A model generated the notes under the pieces. It did not search any database. It was not told where the DNA came from and saw only the letters and a program-made list of their open reading frames with translations. From contig CALKHU010000125.1 in NCBI GenBank assembly GCA_937991555.1, positions 1 through 17,713 of the forward strand: a DNA stretch of 17,713 nt, given 5' to 3'. This DNA comes from an uncultured Caulobacter sp. Lineage in GTDB: Bacteria > Pseudomonadota > Alphaproteobacteria > Caulobacterales > Caulobacteraceae. Both the position numbers and the translations under genes were made by a program. Shown in pieces: positions 6,403 through 13,569 of this stretch (position 1 is the first letter of the stretch; the number at the start of each line of letters is the position of its first letter).

Positions 6403-7233
6403 ATGGCGCTGAACAGCGTTAACACGAACACGGGCGCGCTCGTCGCCCTGCAGAACCTGAACGCCACCAACAACGAACTGACCCAGGTCCAGAGCCGCAT
6501 CAACACCGGCAAGAAGGTCGCTTCGTCGAAGGACAACGGCGCCATCTGGGCCATCGCCCAGACGCAGCGCGGCACGTCTCAGGCTCTCAACGCCGTCAAG
6601 GACTCCCTCCAGCGCGGCCAATCCACCATCGACGTGGCGATCGCGGCCGGTGAAACCGTTTCCGATCTGCTTCTGCAGATGAAGGAAAAGGCTCTCGCCG
6701 CTTCGGACACCACGCTCGACAGCGCGAGCCGCACCGCCCTGAACGAAGACTTCAAGGCGCTGCGCGACCAGATCGCCAAGGCCGTGTCGAACGCCGACTT
6801 CAACGGCTCGAACATGATCAAGGCGTCCGGCAACACCGTGACGGCCCTGGCCAACGCGGACGGCTCGTCGAAGATCACCGTCGCCGCCCAGTCGCTGGCG
6901 CTCGGTGGCTCGAACGTCACCGTCGCTGCGGCCGGTTCGATCGGTACGTCGACCCTGGCCGCGACCATGGTCACGACGGTCAGCACCTCGATCACCAACG
7001 TCGGCGCGGCCCTGGCCAAGCTCGGCACGGGTTCGAAGGCCCTGGAAGCCCACCTGAACTTCGTCGGCAAGCTGCAAGACAGCCTCGACGCCGGCGTGGG
7101 CAACCTGGTCGACGCCGACCTGGCGAAGGAAAGCGCGAAGCTGCAGGCCCTGCAAACCAAGCAACAGCTCGGCGTGCAGGCTCTGTCGATCGCGAACAGC
7201 TCGACCTCGTCGCTGCTCGGCCTGTTCCGCTAA
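6403..7233 (+). CDS. Flagellin 2 (short 276-aa type)
   Basis: A 276-residue flagellin, a tandem paralogue of flagellin 1. MALNSVNTNTGALVALQNLN opens the D0 coil; SRINTGKKVASSKDNGAIWA and the central DVAIAAGETVSDLLLQMKEKAL are shared word for word or nearly so with flagellin 1. Differences cluster at about residues 138-215, where the surface is expected, and at the last few residues (SSLLGLFR instead of SILSRLFQ). There is no cysteine. AAGGA lies upstream of the ATG at 6403. The gene has its own sigma54 promoter and two ftr-like elements, and an upstream terminator isolates it from flagellin 1, so it is independently transcribed. Codons are strongly biased to C- or G-ending forms, as expected for a major structural protein. 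Confidence 0.95.
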   Translation: MALNSVNTNTGALVALQNLNATNNELTQVQSRINTGKKVASSKDNGAIWAIAQTQRGTSQALNAVKDSLQRGQSTIDVAIAAGETVSDLLLQMKEKALAASDTTLDSASRTALNEDFKALRDQIAKAVSNADFNGSNMIKASGNTVTALANADGSSKITVAAQSLALGGSNVTVAAAGSIGTSTLAATMVTTVSTSITNVGAALAKLGTGSKALEAHLNFVGKLQDSLDAGVGNLVDADLAKESAKLQALQTKQQLGVQALSIANSSTSSLLGLFR

Positions 7234-7249
7234 GGCCAATCGCAACAAG

Positions 7250-7275
7250 GGGCGGGCGGTTCGCGCCGTCCGCCC
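7250..7275 (+). terminator. GC-rich hairpin after flagellin 2
   Basis: A ten-base stem with one mismatch (GGGCGGGCGG with CCGTCCGCCC) and loop TTCGCG starts 17 bases after the stop. It has no T-run; with the next hairpin it probably ends or protects the transcript. Confidence 0.55.
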
Positions 7276-7286
7276 TGGTCGCGGCG

Positions 7287-7319
7287 GCGAAGGTCCCTGG
7301 ACCTTCGCCTCGCGCTTTT
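7287..7319 (+). terminator. Second hairpin after flagellin 2, with T-tract
   Basis: GCGAAGGTCC and GGACCTTCGC form a perfect ten-base stem with only CT between, followed eight bases later by TTTT. It could terminate flagellin 2 transcripts before the flaG-like gene. Confidence 0.65.
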
Positions 7320-7359
7320 CGGGAGAGACGCCGGTCAGCACAGCCCGGCGTAAGGAGAG

Positions 7360-7641
7360 ATGAAAGCCATCGCCCCCACGTCGCCGATCATCGGCGCGGA
7401 CGCCTTCCCGGCGCCGCCCGTCGGTCGCGTACAAGCGCCTCGGACTCCGCACGAACCCGCCCCGCAGACCGCGGATCTCCGCCTCGTCATCGAACAAGAC
7501 GAGAAGTCGGGCGCGATCGTCTACAAGACCCTCGACCGTCGCACCGGCGAGGTCGTCCGCCAGCTGCCCCGCGAGGAGGTGCTGCGTCTCAAGGACGACC
7601 CGACCTACGACCCCGGCGACGTCATCGACGCGAAGTCCTGA
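7360..7641 (+). CDS. flaG: FlaG-family protein
   Basis: A 93-residue FlaG-family protein. The first 35 residues are a Pro/Ala-rich, probably flexible tail; the folded part follows as LRLVIEQDEKSGAIVYKTLDRRTGEVVRQLP (about 41-71), which has the beta-strand pattern of the family, then REEVLRLKDDP. FlaG proteins are small flagellar proteins linked to filament length or assembly. The start is ATG 7360 with AAGGAG very close upstream. It lies between flagellins 2 and 3, 126 bases after flagellin 2, behind hairpins; I see no convincing promoter of its own, so read-through from flagellin 2 is possible. This is FlaG by protein family and need not equal the old Caulobacter locus called flaG. Confidence 0.8.
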   Translation: MKAIAPTSPIIGADAFPAPPVGRVQAPRTPHEPAPQTADLRLVIEQDEKSGAIVYKTLDRRTGEVVRQLPREEVLRLKDDPTYDPGDVIDAKS

Positions 7642-7655
7642 GGCGACGAACAGGT

Positions 7656-7687
7656 TGCGGCGTCAGGCCGCAGGGCTGACAGCCCCT
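7656..7687 (+). terminator. Tandem small hairpins after flaG
   Basis: TGCGGC-GTCAG-GCCGCA (7656-7672) is followed at once by GGGCT-GAC-AGCCC (7673-7685). There is no clear T-run, so termination is only possible. Confidence 0.4.
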
Positions 7688-7719
7688 CATCCGACGCGGT
7701 TTCGGCCGCGGCGGTAATC

Positions 7720-7741
7720 ATGGTTTATGCGCGTTAACCAT
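7720..7741. promoter_or_regulatory. Imperfect palindrome with CtrA-like half site before flagellin 3
   Basis: This 22-base stretch matches its own reverse complement at 18 positions, with ends ATGGTT and AACCAT, and contains TTAACCAT (7734-7741). It lies about 90 bases before the flagellin 3 start and is the only notable element in that leader, since no GG-N10-GC sigma54 motif is present. Confidence 0.4.
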
Positions 7742-7827
7742 ACGCACACCATCTCCCGCCAGCTTCGCCTGTGGGACGGCCGAGTGAGTCGTCCTGCAAC
7801 TGCTAAGCGCCTTGCGAGGAGAAACCC

Positions 7828-8661
7828 ATGGCGATCAGCGTCCACACGAACCAGTCCGCCCTGGTCGCCCTTCAGAATCTGAATAAGACCAACGACGAGC
7901 TGGCCGGCGCCCAGAACCGCATCAGTACGGGCCTGAAGGTCCAAGGTCCCAAGGACAACGCCTCCGTCTGGGGCATCGCCCAGGCGCAGCGGGCCGATAT
8001 CGGGGCCCTGAACGCGGTGAAGATGAGCCTGGACCGGGCCCAGTCGATCGCGGACGTCGCGATGTCGGCGGGCGAGACCGTTTCCGACCTGCTGCTGCAG
8101 ATGAAGGAGAAGGTCACCGCCGCCATGGACCCGTCGCTCGACACGGTGTCCCGCACGGCCCTGGACGCCGACTTCAAGGCGCTGCTGCGCCAGCTCACGC
8201 AGATCAAGGACGACGCGGAGTTCGACGGCGCCAACCTGCTGGACGGGTCGCTGGGCGCAAGCATCCGCTTCCTCGCCAACGCCGACGCCAATTCCTACAT
8301 CACGCTGACCAGCAAGAACCTGTCGCTGGGCGGCGCGATCGTGACCATCGCCGCCACCGCCTCGATCACCACCGCCACCTTGGCCGCCGCCGTCCAGACG
8401 GCGCTCAGCGCCTCGATCTCGAACGTGAACCAGGCGCTGGGCGATCTCGGCGCTCAGTCCCGCCAGATCGAGTCGCACAGCGGGTTCGTGGCCAAGCTGA
8501 CGGACACGCTGAACACCGGCATCGGCAACCTCGTGGACGCCGATCTCGCCAAGGAAAGCGCCCGGCTGCAGGCCCTGCAGGTGCAGCAACAGCTCGGCGC
8601 CCAGGCGCTGTCGATCGCCAACCAGCAGCCGCAGATCGTGCTGTCGCTGTTCAAGGGCTGA
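7828..8661 (+). CDS. Flagellin 3 (divergent 277-aa type, possibly FljJ-like)
   Basis: A 277-residue flagellin clearly related to the other two but more diverged. It starts MAISVHTNQSALVALQNLN and keeps AMSAGETVSDLLLQMKEKV and the C-terminal LVDADLAKESARLQALQVQQQLGAQALSIAN. It differs in the centre (LRQLTQIKDDAEFDGANLLDG) and ends IVLSLFKG. AGGAG precedes the ATG at 7828. In contrast to flagellins 1 and 2 it has no recognisable sigma54 promoter or ftr-like element, so its timing may differ. In Caulobacter a divergent flagellin (FljJ) is made early and sits next to the hook; this gene could play that part, but this is only a guess from divergence and promoter type. Confidence 0.93.
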   Translation: MAISVHTNQSALVALQNLNKTNDELAGAQNRISTGLKVQGPKDNASVWGIAQAQRADIGALNAVKMSLDRAQSIADVAMSAGETVSDLLLQMKEKVTAAMDPSLDTVSRTALDADFKALLRQLTQIKDDAEFDGANLLDGSLGASIRFLANADANSYITLTSKNLSLGGAIVTIAATASITTATLAAAVQTALSASISNVNQALGDLGAQSRQIESHSGFVAKLTDTLNTGIGNLVDADLAKESARLQALQVQQQLGAQALSIANQQPQIVLSLFKG

Positions 8662-8667
8662 TGATCG

Positions 8668-8694
8668 CGGCGTCACGGTTCCGCCGTGACGCCG
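8668..8694 (+). terminator. Perfect hairpin after flagellin 3
   Basis: An 11-base perfect stem, CGGCGTCACGG with CCGTGACGCCG, and loop TTCCG begin six bases after the stop. There is no T-run, so it may work as a Rho-assisted end or as an mRNA stabiliser. Confidence 0.6.
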
Positions 8695-8732
8695 AGATAG
8701 GCGTGCAGGTCGCTGCGGGGCGGAGCGTCTGA

Positions 8733-9287
8733 ATGATTGAACTTCGCGACCTGTCGCCGGACGACGAGGCGCAACTCTACGCGTGGCGCGCCGAATCCGA
8801 AGTGGCGCGCTGGATGTCGGACGCCGACGTCTCGGGGCGCGAGGCCCACCGCGCGTGGTTTGAGCAGCTCTGTTCGGATCCGGACCTCAAGGGCTGGATG
8901 ATCACCCGGGGCGGGCGCCCGTCCGGCCTGCTGACTCTGACCGGGCTGGCCGGCCATCATCGCCGCGCGGCCTGGAACTGGTTCGTTGGCGACGCCGACG
9001 CGCGGGGCAGGGGCGTCGGCCGCGCCGCCCAGGTGCTCGGTCTCGACCGCGCCTTCGGCGAGCTCGGCCTGCACAAGGTCTACGCCGAGGTGATGGCCGA
9101 CAATGATGCGGCCCTCAAGACGATGGCCGGCGCCGGCTTCCGCCGCGAGGGCTACCTGCGGGGACACGTCCTCAGCAACGGCCGGCCGCGCGACGTGGTC
9201 CAGCTGGGCATCCTGCGGGACGAGTGGCTCGAGATCGCGCCGGCCGCCCGCCAGCGCCTTGTCGAGGCTGGGCTGATTGCCCGTTAA
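8733..9287 (+). CDS. Second PseH-like GNAT acetyltransferase
   Basis: A 184-residue GNAT acetyltransferase, a distant paralogue of the one at 1008-1592. Shared features by eye are the opening (IELRDLSPDDEAQLYAWR against VTLRDVTEGDRERLLAWR), the WFEQL/WFDGL block near residue 42, the acetyl-CoA loop RGRGVGR (91-97), FGELGLHKVYAEVMADN, GFRREGYLRGHV and the ending VVQLGILRDEWLE. GGAG lies eight bases before the ATG. It sits between flagellin 3 and the FlaEY-like gene on the same strand, so it probably also acts on a flagellar glycan precursor. Its stop codon TAA is part of a TTAAC element. A role as a RimJ/RimL-type protein acetyltransferase that modifies flagellin itself cannot be excluded. Confidence 0.78.
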   Translation: MIELRDLSPDDEAQLYAWRAESEVARWMSDADVSGREAHRAWFEQLCSDPDLKGWMITRGGRPSGLLTLTGLAGHHRRAAWNWFVGDADARGRGVGRAAQVLGLDRAFGELGLHKVYAEVMADNDAALKTMAGAGFRREGYLRGHVLSNGRPRDVVQLGILRDEWLEIAPAARQRLVEAGLIAR

Positions 9288-9302
9288 CAAGGCCGCTTAA
9301 CC
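9284..9302. promoter_or_regulatory. Paired TTAAC motifs before the FlaEY-like gene
   Basis: TTAAC (9284-9288) and TTAACC (9297-9302) are separated so that the TTAA cores are nine bases apart. CtrA sites need seven, so this is at best a relaxed or half-site arrangement. It straddles the acetyltransferase stop and lies 54 bases before the next start. Confidence 0.3.
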
Positions 9303-9355
9303 TCTTCTAAGCCCCTCTCCGTCAGGGTTCCTGGGCGGAATTGCGTCCGGGGATC

Positions 9356-12259
9356 ATGGCCGTCACCTTCGATAGCAGCGTCCTCCTGGGATATTACCAG
9401 GCACGCACCAGCGGACTGGGGTCCGGCGGGGCGTCGACGACGGCTGGCGCGACGACGGCGAGCGGGGCCCGGAAGTACGCGCCGACCCCGCCGTGGTCGA
9501 CCAGCTCGACGGCGCCGAGATCGAGCGAACTCGTCAAGCAGGTCATTGGCGGCCGCCGCTTCGTCGACGAGGGCGCCGCTCAGCTCGACCTTCCCGGCGC
9601 CAGCGCCGACTACAAGAAGCTGTTCGCGCTCTACCAGGGCCTCAACGCCCTTAACGGCATCGCCGAGCGCGCCAAACAGACGACCATTTCCTCGACAGAG
9701 CTCAGCCGCCTGCAGTCGATCTTCTCCCGCGGGGTGTCGGAAATCACGAGCTATACCGACAAGCTCAAGATGGACGGCATGCGGATCACCCGCGGCGACA
9801 CCATGATCACCAACAAGTCGCAGGTCGGGGTTCCGCGCCCCGTCTACAGCTACCGGACGGGCAAGATCCACACCGGCGGCCAGACTGACGCCGTCGCGGC
9901 CTTCGCCGGAGATGTGAAGTTCGACATCACCGTCAAGCGCGGCTCCGCCACCCAGACGCTGTCGATCGATCTGGCGGAGATCAGCGGCACGCGGTCGATG
10001 GGCGCGGTCGCCTCGCTGATCAACGACAAGCTCTCCGCCGCCGGCCTGCAGACCCGCTTCAGCGTCGAGCGCACGCCGGGCGAGCCGCGCAAGGTGACCA
10101 CGGGCGGCACGACCGTGACCCTGCCGGCCATCGCCGACGACTACTCCTTCAAGATCAGCGGCGACTCGACCGAGCAGATCACCTTCTCGGCCCCGACCAC
10201 AGCTCCGGCGGTCTACGTCACGACCTACGCCGGCAACCCTGACCCGGACAAGAACGCCAAGACCGACGACGGCAAGTTCGAGACGAGCCTGATCAAGGTC
10301 AACGGGACGACGGTCGGCGCCGAGGGCTCGAAGATCTCGTCTGGAACGCTCGAGGGCACGATCGAGACGGTTCGGGCGAGCAAGGTCGGTCCGGACGGCG
10401 CGCTCTACGTTCTGGCCGACGTTGACGGCGCGGTCGATAACCAGGCCGTCAAGGGAACCCGGGACGTCGCGCTGCTGAAGTACGACAGCACCGGCAAGCT
10501 GATGTACGCCCGCACCCTCGGCGCGGCCGACCAGGCCGAGGGTCTGGCGATGAGCATCGCCGGCGACGGCCGGGTGGCGATCGCCGGCCGGGTCACCGGC
10601 GAGCTGAACGGCGTCACGGAAGGCCCGATCAATTCGGGCGAGGCCTCGGCCAAGAGCGACAGCTTCGTCACCGTCTTCGACGCCCGCGGCGACGAGATGT
10701 GGAGCCAGCGCCGCGGGGCCCTGGCCGAGGACGAGGCGACCGCGGTGGCGTTCGGCGAGGGCGGTCTGGTCTATATCGCCGGCCGGACGAAGTCGGCGAT
10801 GCCGGGCGGCGGAGGCACGCTCGGCGGCTGGGACAGCTATCTCATGGCGGTGGCTCCCGACTCGAAGGGGGATCCCCGGACCCTGTTCACGACCCAGTTC
10901 GGCACGGCGGGCGAGGACAGTATCGGCGGCATCGTGGTCGACGGCGCGACGGTCACGGTGGCCGGCGTCGAGAACGGGGCGGGCGTCCTGCGCAGCTTCT
11001 CGGTCACGCCGACCACCACCGAACAGGTCCGTACCGACGACAACGGCCTGACAACCGTCACCACCACCACCACGACGAACGGCGTGCCGACGGTTTCCTC
11101 GCAGAACTACGGCGCCCACGACGGCGGCGCCGACCCGGTCACGACGACGACCACCACCTGGACCTCGGCCGCCTCCTTGGCGGCCGGGGCGACCCGGAAC
11201 CTGGGGTCGATGGGGGGCGGGACCATCACCGGCGTCGGACTGGACAGCGGCGCGCTGTGGGTCGCCGGCACGACCTCGAACGGCGCCCTGGCGGTGGGCG
11301 GCGTCACCCGGGCCTACAGCGGCGCGCAGGACGCCTTCGCGGCGCGGATTTCTACCGATCTTTCGAACACATCCGCCGACAACCTCGCCTACTTCGGCGG
11401 GACCGGCCAGGACACGGTGACGGCGATGACCGTCGCCGACGGCAAGGTCTGGATCTCCGGTCTGGCCAGCGAGGACCAGCCCCTCACGAGCAAGATCGCC
11501 AACAAGGACGGCTACCTGGCCAAGATCGACGTCGTCACGGGCGCGGTCGAGGCCCAGCGCCTGACCGGCAAGGACGGCTACGCGACGGCCACCTCGATCG
11601 CCGTCGACACCAGCGGCGCCAGCGCGCTGGACAAGCTAGGCCTGCCGAAGGGGACGCTGCTGTATGCGGACTCGACGAAGCTGGTCTCGGCCACCGGCGT
11701 GCGTGCCGGCGACAGCTTCCAGATCCGCACGACGGAAGGCGGCCGCCTGAACACCGTGACCATCGACGCCAACGACACGCTCGACACTCTGGCGACCAAG
11801 ATCAAGCGCGCCGGCGGCTTCAAGGTGAAGGTCGAGGTGGTGTCCGACGGCGAGTACCGCCGACTCAAGATCACGCCGCAGATGAAGACGGCATCCATCG
11901 AGGTCCTGCCCGGCAGGAACGGCGACGCCCTTGAGGCGCTGGGCATCACCCAGGGCGTGATCCGCAACACCGTCGTCGACAAGAACGGCAAGAGCGTTTC
12001 CGCCGACGGGCAGGGGCCTGTGTTCGGCATCGGCCTGGACATCGACCTCGGGCTCGGCTCGAAGGAGCAGGTGGCGGCGGCCATCGCCGCCATCGGCAAG
12101 TCGTTGTCGAAGGTTCGCGACGCCTACCGGACGCTGGAGACGGCGGCCAAGCCGCAGGTCCAGTCGACGCCGGGGGCGGGCGGGGCCGTGCCGGAGTACA
12201 TGAGCAACCAGATCGCCAACTACCAGGCGGCGCTCGACCGCCTGACCGGCTACGGCTGA
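9356..12259 (+). CDS. flaEY: FlaEY-like large filament-associated protein, beta-propeller core
   Basis: A 967-residue protein starting at ATG 9356 after CGGGGA (a TTG at 9341 is a weaker option). N-terminus: MAVTFDSSVLLGYYQART, a Gly/Ser/Thr linker, then a helical region (about 84-145). Residues 184-240 and 784-855 resemble the flagellin-IN/FliD-type motif (GDSFQIRTTEGG, then DTLDTLATKIKRAGGF). Residues about 335-745 hold repeated units ending in VYIAGR, VTVAG, LWVAG or VWISG, a pattern of SBBP/beta-propeller blades. The end (900-967) is helical, finishing NQIANYQAALDRLTGYG, like axial filament proteins. No signal peptide is seen, consistent with flagellar type III export or a cytoplasmic role. 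Size and place next to flagellins suggest Caulobacter FlaEY, whose loss perturbs flagellin synthesis and filament form. The name is moderately sure; the architecture is read by eye. Confidence 0.65.
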   Translation: MAVTFDSSVLLGYYQARTSGLGSGGASTTAGATTASGARKYAPTPPWSTSSTAPRSSELVKQVIGGRRFVDEGAAQLDLPGASADYKKLFALYQGLNALNGIAERAKQTTISSTELSRLQSIFSRGVSEITSYTDKLKMDGMRITRGDTMITNKSQVGVPRPVYSYRTGKIHTGGQTDAVAAFAGDVKFDITVKRGSATQTLSIDLAEISGTRSMGAVASLINDKLSAAGLQTRFSVERTPGEPRKVTTGGTTVTLPAIADDYSFKISGDSTEQITFSAPTTAPAVYVTTYAGNPDPDKNAKTDDGKFETSLIKVNGTTVGAEGSKISSGTLEGTIETVRASKVGPDGALYVLADVDGAVDNQAVKGTRDVALLKYDSTGKLMYARTLGAADQAEGLAMSIAGDGRVAIAGRVTGELNGVTEGPINSGEASAKSDSFVTVFDARGDEMWSQRRGALAEDEATAVAFGEGGLVYIAGRTKSAMPGGGGTLGGWDSYLMAVAPDSKGDPRTLFTTQFGTAGEDSIGGIVVDGATVTVAGVENGAGVLRSFSVTPTTTEQVRTDDNGLTTVTTTTTTNGVPTVSSQNYGAHDGGADPVTTTTTTWTSAASLAAGATRNLGSMGGGTITGVGLDSGALWVAGTTSNGALAVGGVTRAYSGAQDAFAARISTDLSNTSADNLAYFGGTGQDTVTAMTVADGKVWISGLASEDQPLTSKIANKDGYLAKIDVVTGAVEAQRLTGKDGYATATSIAVDTSGASALDKLGLPKGTLLYADSTKLVSATGVRAGDSFQIRTTEGGRLNTVTIDANDTLDTLATKIKRAGGFKVKVEVVSDGEYRRLKITPQMKTASIEVLPGRNGDALEALGITQGVIRNTVVDKNGKSVSADGQGPVFGIGLDIDLGLGSKEQVAAAIAAIGKSLSKVRDAYRTLETAAKPQVQSTPGAGGAVPEYMSNQIANYQAALDRLTGYG
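11055..11160 (+). repeat. Thr-codon (ACC/ACG) tracts inside the FlaEY-like gene
   Basis: Two in-frame runs of ACC and ACG codons (about 11055-11078 and 11139-11158) give Thr-rich stretches about 20 residues apart. They interrupt the blade-like repeats and may form a flexible, possibly glycosylated linker. Confidence 0.5.
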
Positions 12260-12305
12260 CCACGCGCACTTGAAAGCGTCATCCGCGCGCGATAGCGGTG
12301 ACGGC

Positions 12306-12974
12306 ATGGAAGTCTTCAAGGATCGCCGGATCGTTCTCGCGCTTGGCGGAGGCGTGGCGCTGATGCTCGGCATCCTGATCGCGGTGACGATCATGCGGGG
12401 CAGCAAGGCGCCCGCCGAGCCGCCGCCCGCCTCGCAGGGCGGCCTGGTCGTCGAGACCGGCCGTGACGACGACACCCGGCTCGATCCGGCGCGTCCGATC
12501 CGCTGCTTCGTGGCCGGCCAGTTCGCGGGCGAGCTGACCCTGGCCGAATGCGCCCGGCGCAACGGCGTCGCCACCGGCGCCCTGGACGTCGGCGTGGACG
12601 AGACCGGCGCCCTGGCCGCCGCCGACGCCGCCGGCACCATCCTCGCGCCGCTGCCGCCGCAGCCGGTCGCCGCGCCCGCCCCGCAGGCGACCCCGGCCGC
12701 GCCCGCCGAGCCTGCGCCGACGCAGGTCTCCGGCTCGATCTGCTGGCGCTACGCCGGCGCGACCTGGTCCCAGGTCGGCGTGATGGATCTCAACAGCTGC
12801 GTCCAGACCCTGTTCACCGGCCAGTGCGAGAAGCGCGGCGGCGCGACCTACGGCCGCTGGGGCGAGCAGACGCTCCGGCTGGTGCGCGACAAGGTCGAGA
12901 TCTCCCAGGACAACCGTCGCTTCCGCACGCTCATCGAGCAGGGAGCCAACTGTTCCATCCCGCCGGTGGGTTGA
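12306..12974 (+). CDS. Membrane-anchored hypothetical protein with six cysteines
   Basis: A 222-residue protein I do not recognise. From ATG 12306 (MEVFKDRR) it has a short cytoplasmic tail and one transmembrane helix (about 9-30, IVLALGGGVALMLGILIAVTIM), so the rest is probably periplasmic. A small domain with two cysteines (about 65-100) is followed by a Pro/Ala-rich linker (about 105-140) and a C-terminal domain with four more cysteines (from SICWRYAGATW to GANCSIPP). Six cysteines outside the membrane suggest disulphides. A TTG at 12270 opens the frame earlier, but the residues it adds are not needed for the anchor. No clear ribosome site is present. It follows the FlaEY-like gene by 46 bases, so co-transcription is possible. 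Confidence 0.75.
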   Translation: MEVFKDRRIVLALGGGVALMLGILIAVTIMRGSKAPAEPPPASQGGLVVETGRDDDTRLDPARPIRCFVAGQFAGELTLAECARRNGVATGALDVGVDETGALAAADAAGTILAPLPPQPVAAPAPQATPAAPAEPAPTQVSGSICWRYAGATWSQVGVMDLNSCVQTLFTGQCEKRGGATYGRWGEQTLRLVRDKVEISQDNRRFRTLIEQGANCSIPPVG

Positions 12975-13006
12975 GCCGGAACCCTCTTCCAGCCTAGGCT
13001 CGGCCC

Positions 13007-13384
13007 ATGTCGCGCATCGCTCTTTCCGCCGCTCTCGCCGCCTCCGCCCTCGGCCTTGCCGCGTGTGAGAAGCCCTTCGAGGCGCCGCTGGACCGCGGCG
13101 TCTGCTACCACATGGGCGCGCTGCCGGACGGCGGCGTGAAGTGGAACGTGGTGGCGCGGAACATCGACACCATCGAGAAGTGCGCCGCCCAGCTTGAAGG
13201 CATGCGCCTGCGGTTCCTGCGCATGGGCGGACAGAACAGCGAGATGGTCGGCGCCTACCAGGGCAGCTTCATCTACCTGCGCCGCGGCGGCATCTACCGG
13301 GCGCAGAAGTGGGACGGAAACCAGTACCTGCTGCTGGTACGGTCCGGCGACGGCCGCCTGGTCAATCCCGGCGCGGTCCAGTAG
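13007..13384 (+). CDS. Small hypothetical lipoprotein
   Basis: A 125-residue lipoprotein. The signal peptide MSRIALSAALAASALGLAAC ends in the lipobox LAAC with the acylated cysteine at residue 20, so it is expected on the periplasmic side of the inner or outer membrane. The mature part has two cysteines (GVCYHMG near 33 and EKCAAQL near 62) and the pattern GSFIYLRRGGIYRAQKWDGNQYLLLVR, which looks like a small all-beta fold. I do not recognise a family. It lies 32 bases after the membrane protein at 12306 and both are small, cysteine-bearing envelope proteins, so they may form a pair. No good ribosome site is visible. Confidence 0.75.
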   Translation: MSRIALSAALAASALGLAACEKPFEAPLDRGVCYHMGALPDGGVKWNVVARNIDTIEKCAAQLEGMRLRFLRMGGQNSEMVGAYQGSFIYLRRGGIYRAQKWDGNQYLLLVRSGDGRLVNPGAVQ

Positions 13385-13406
13385 CCCCGGGTCCCGGTCA
13401 TACGGC

Positions 13407-13430
13407 GCGCAACAAAATCGCCAGTTGCGC
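13407..13430. other. Inverted repeat between the lipoprotein and ssb
   Basis: GCGCAAC (13407-13413) and GTTGCGC (13424-13430) form a perfect seven-base inverted repeat around a ten-base AT-richer centre. It may be a weak terminator of the lipoprotein or an operator next to the LexA box; there is no T-run. Confidence 0.4.
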
Positions 13431-13434
13431 ACAG

Positions 13435-13449
13435 GAACATTTAGTGAAC
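13435..13449. promoter_or_regulatory. LexA (SOS) box upstream of ssb
   Basis: GAAC-ATTTAGT-GAAC is, on the other strand, GTTC-N7-GTTC, the exact alphaproteobacterial LexA box. It ends six bases before the proposed -35 of ssb, so LexA bound here would repress ssb until DNA damage. Confidence 0.8.
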
Positions 13450-13454
13450 ATACT

Positions 13455-13482
13455 TTCACCGGTTGTTAACGCCCGCTAGCTT
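13455..13482 (+). promoter_or_regulatory. Probable ssb promoter
   Basis: TTCACCG (13455-13461), a 13-base spacer and GCTAGCTT (13475-13482) approximate the Caulobacter sigma73 form TTGACGS-N10-14-GCTANAWC. A GATTC methylation site (13491-13495) lies at the expected start of transcription. Confidence 0.5.
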
Positions 13483-13569
13483 GGGCGTCAGATTCCGGCG
13501 CGTCCCGGTGGCCTGATCGTCGGGCCTCGCGAACGGGGAGCGGTCGCCGGGCGCGTGAAGGAGATCCCC

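Noticed and set aside
7251..7265. GG-N10-GC in the gap before flaG as a sigma54 promoter
   Set aside because: It lies inside a GC-rich hairpin and matches few other consensus bases (no TGGCAC, no TTGC).
5398..7497. A 699-codon open frame antisense to flagellins 1 and 2
   Set aside because: It mirrors the codon pattern of the highly expressed flagellins in GC-rich DNA, has Arg/Gly-rich low-complexity translation and no family resemblance.
9284..9302. Full CtrA box
   Set aside because: The TTAA cores are nine bases apart, not seven; kept only as weak half sites.
9284..11119. A 611-codon open frame antisense to the FlaEY-like gene
   Set aside because: The translation is Arg/Ala/Gly/Asp-rich without domains; the plus-strand protein has clear structure and a start.
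11055..11160. CRISPR-like or satellite repeat
   Set aside because: The repeats are in-frame Thr codons inside a gene, with no spacer structure.
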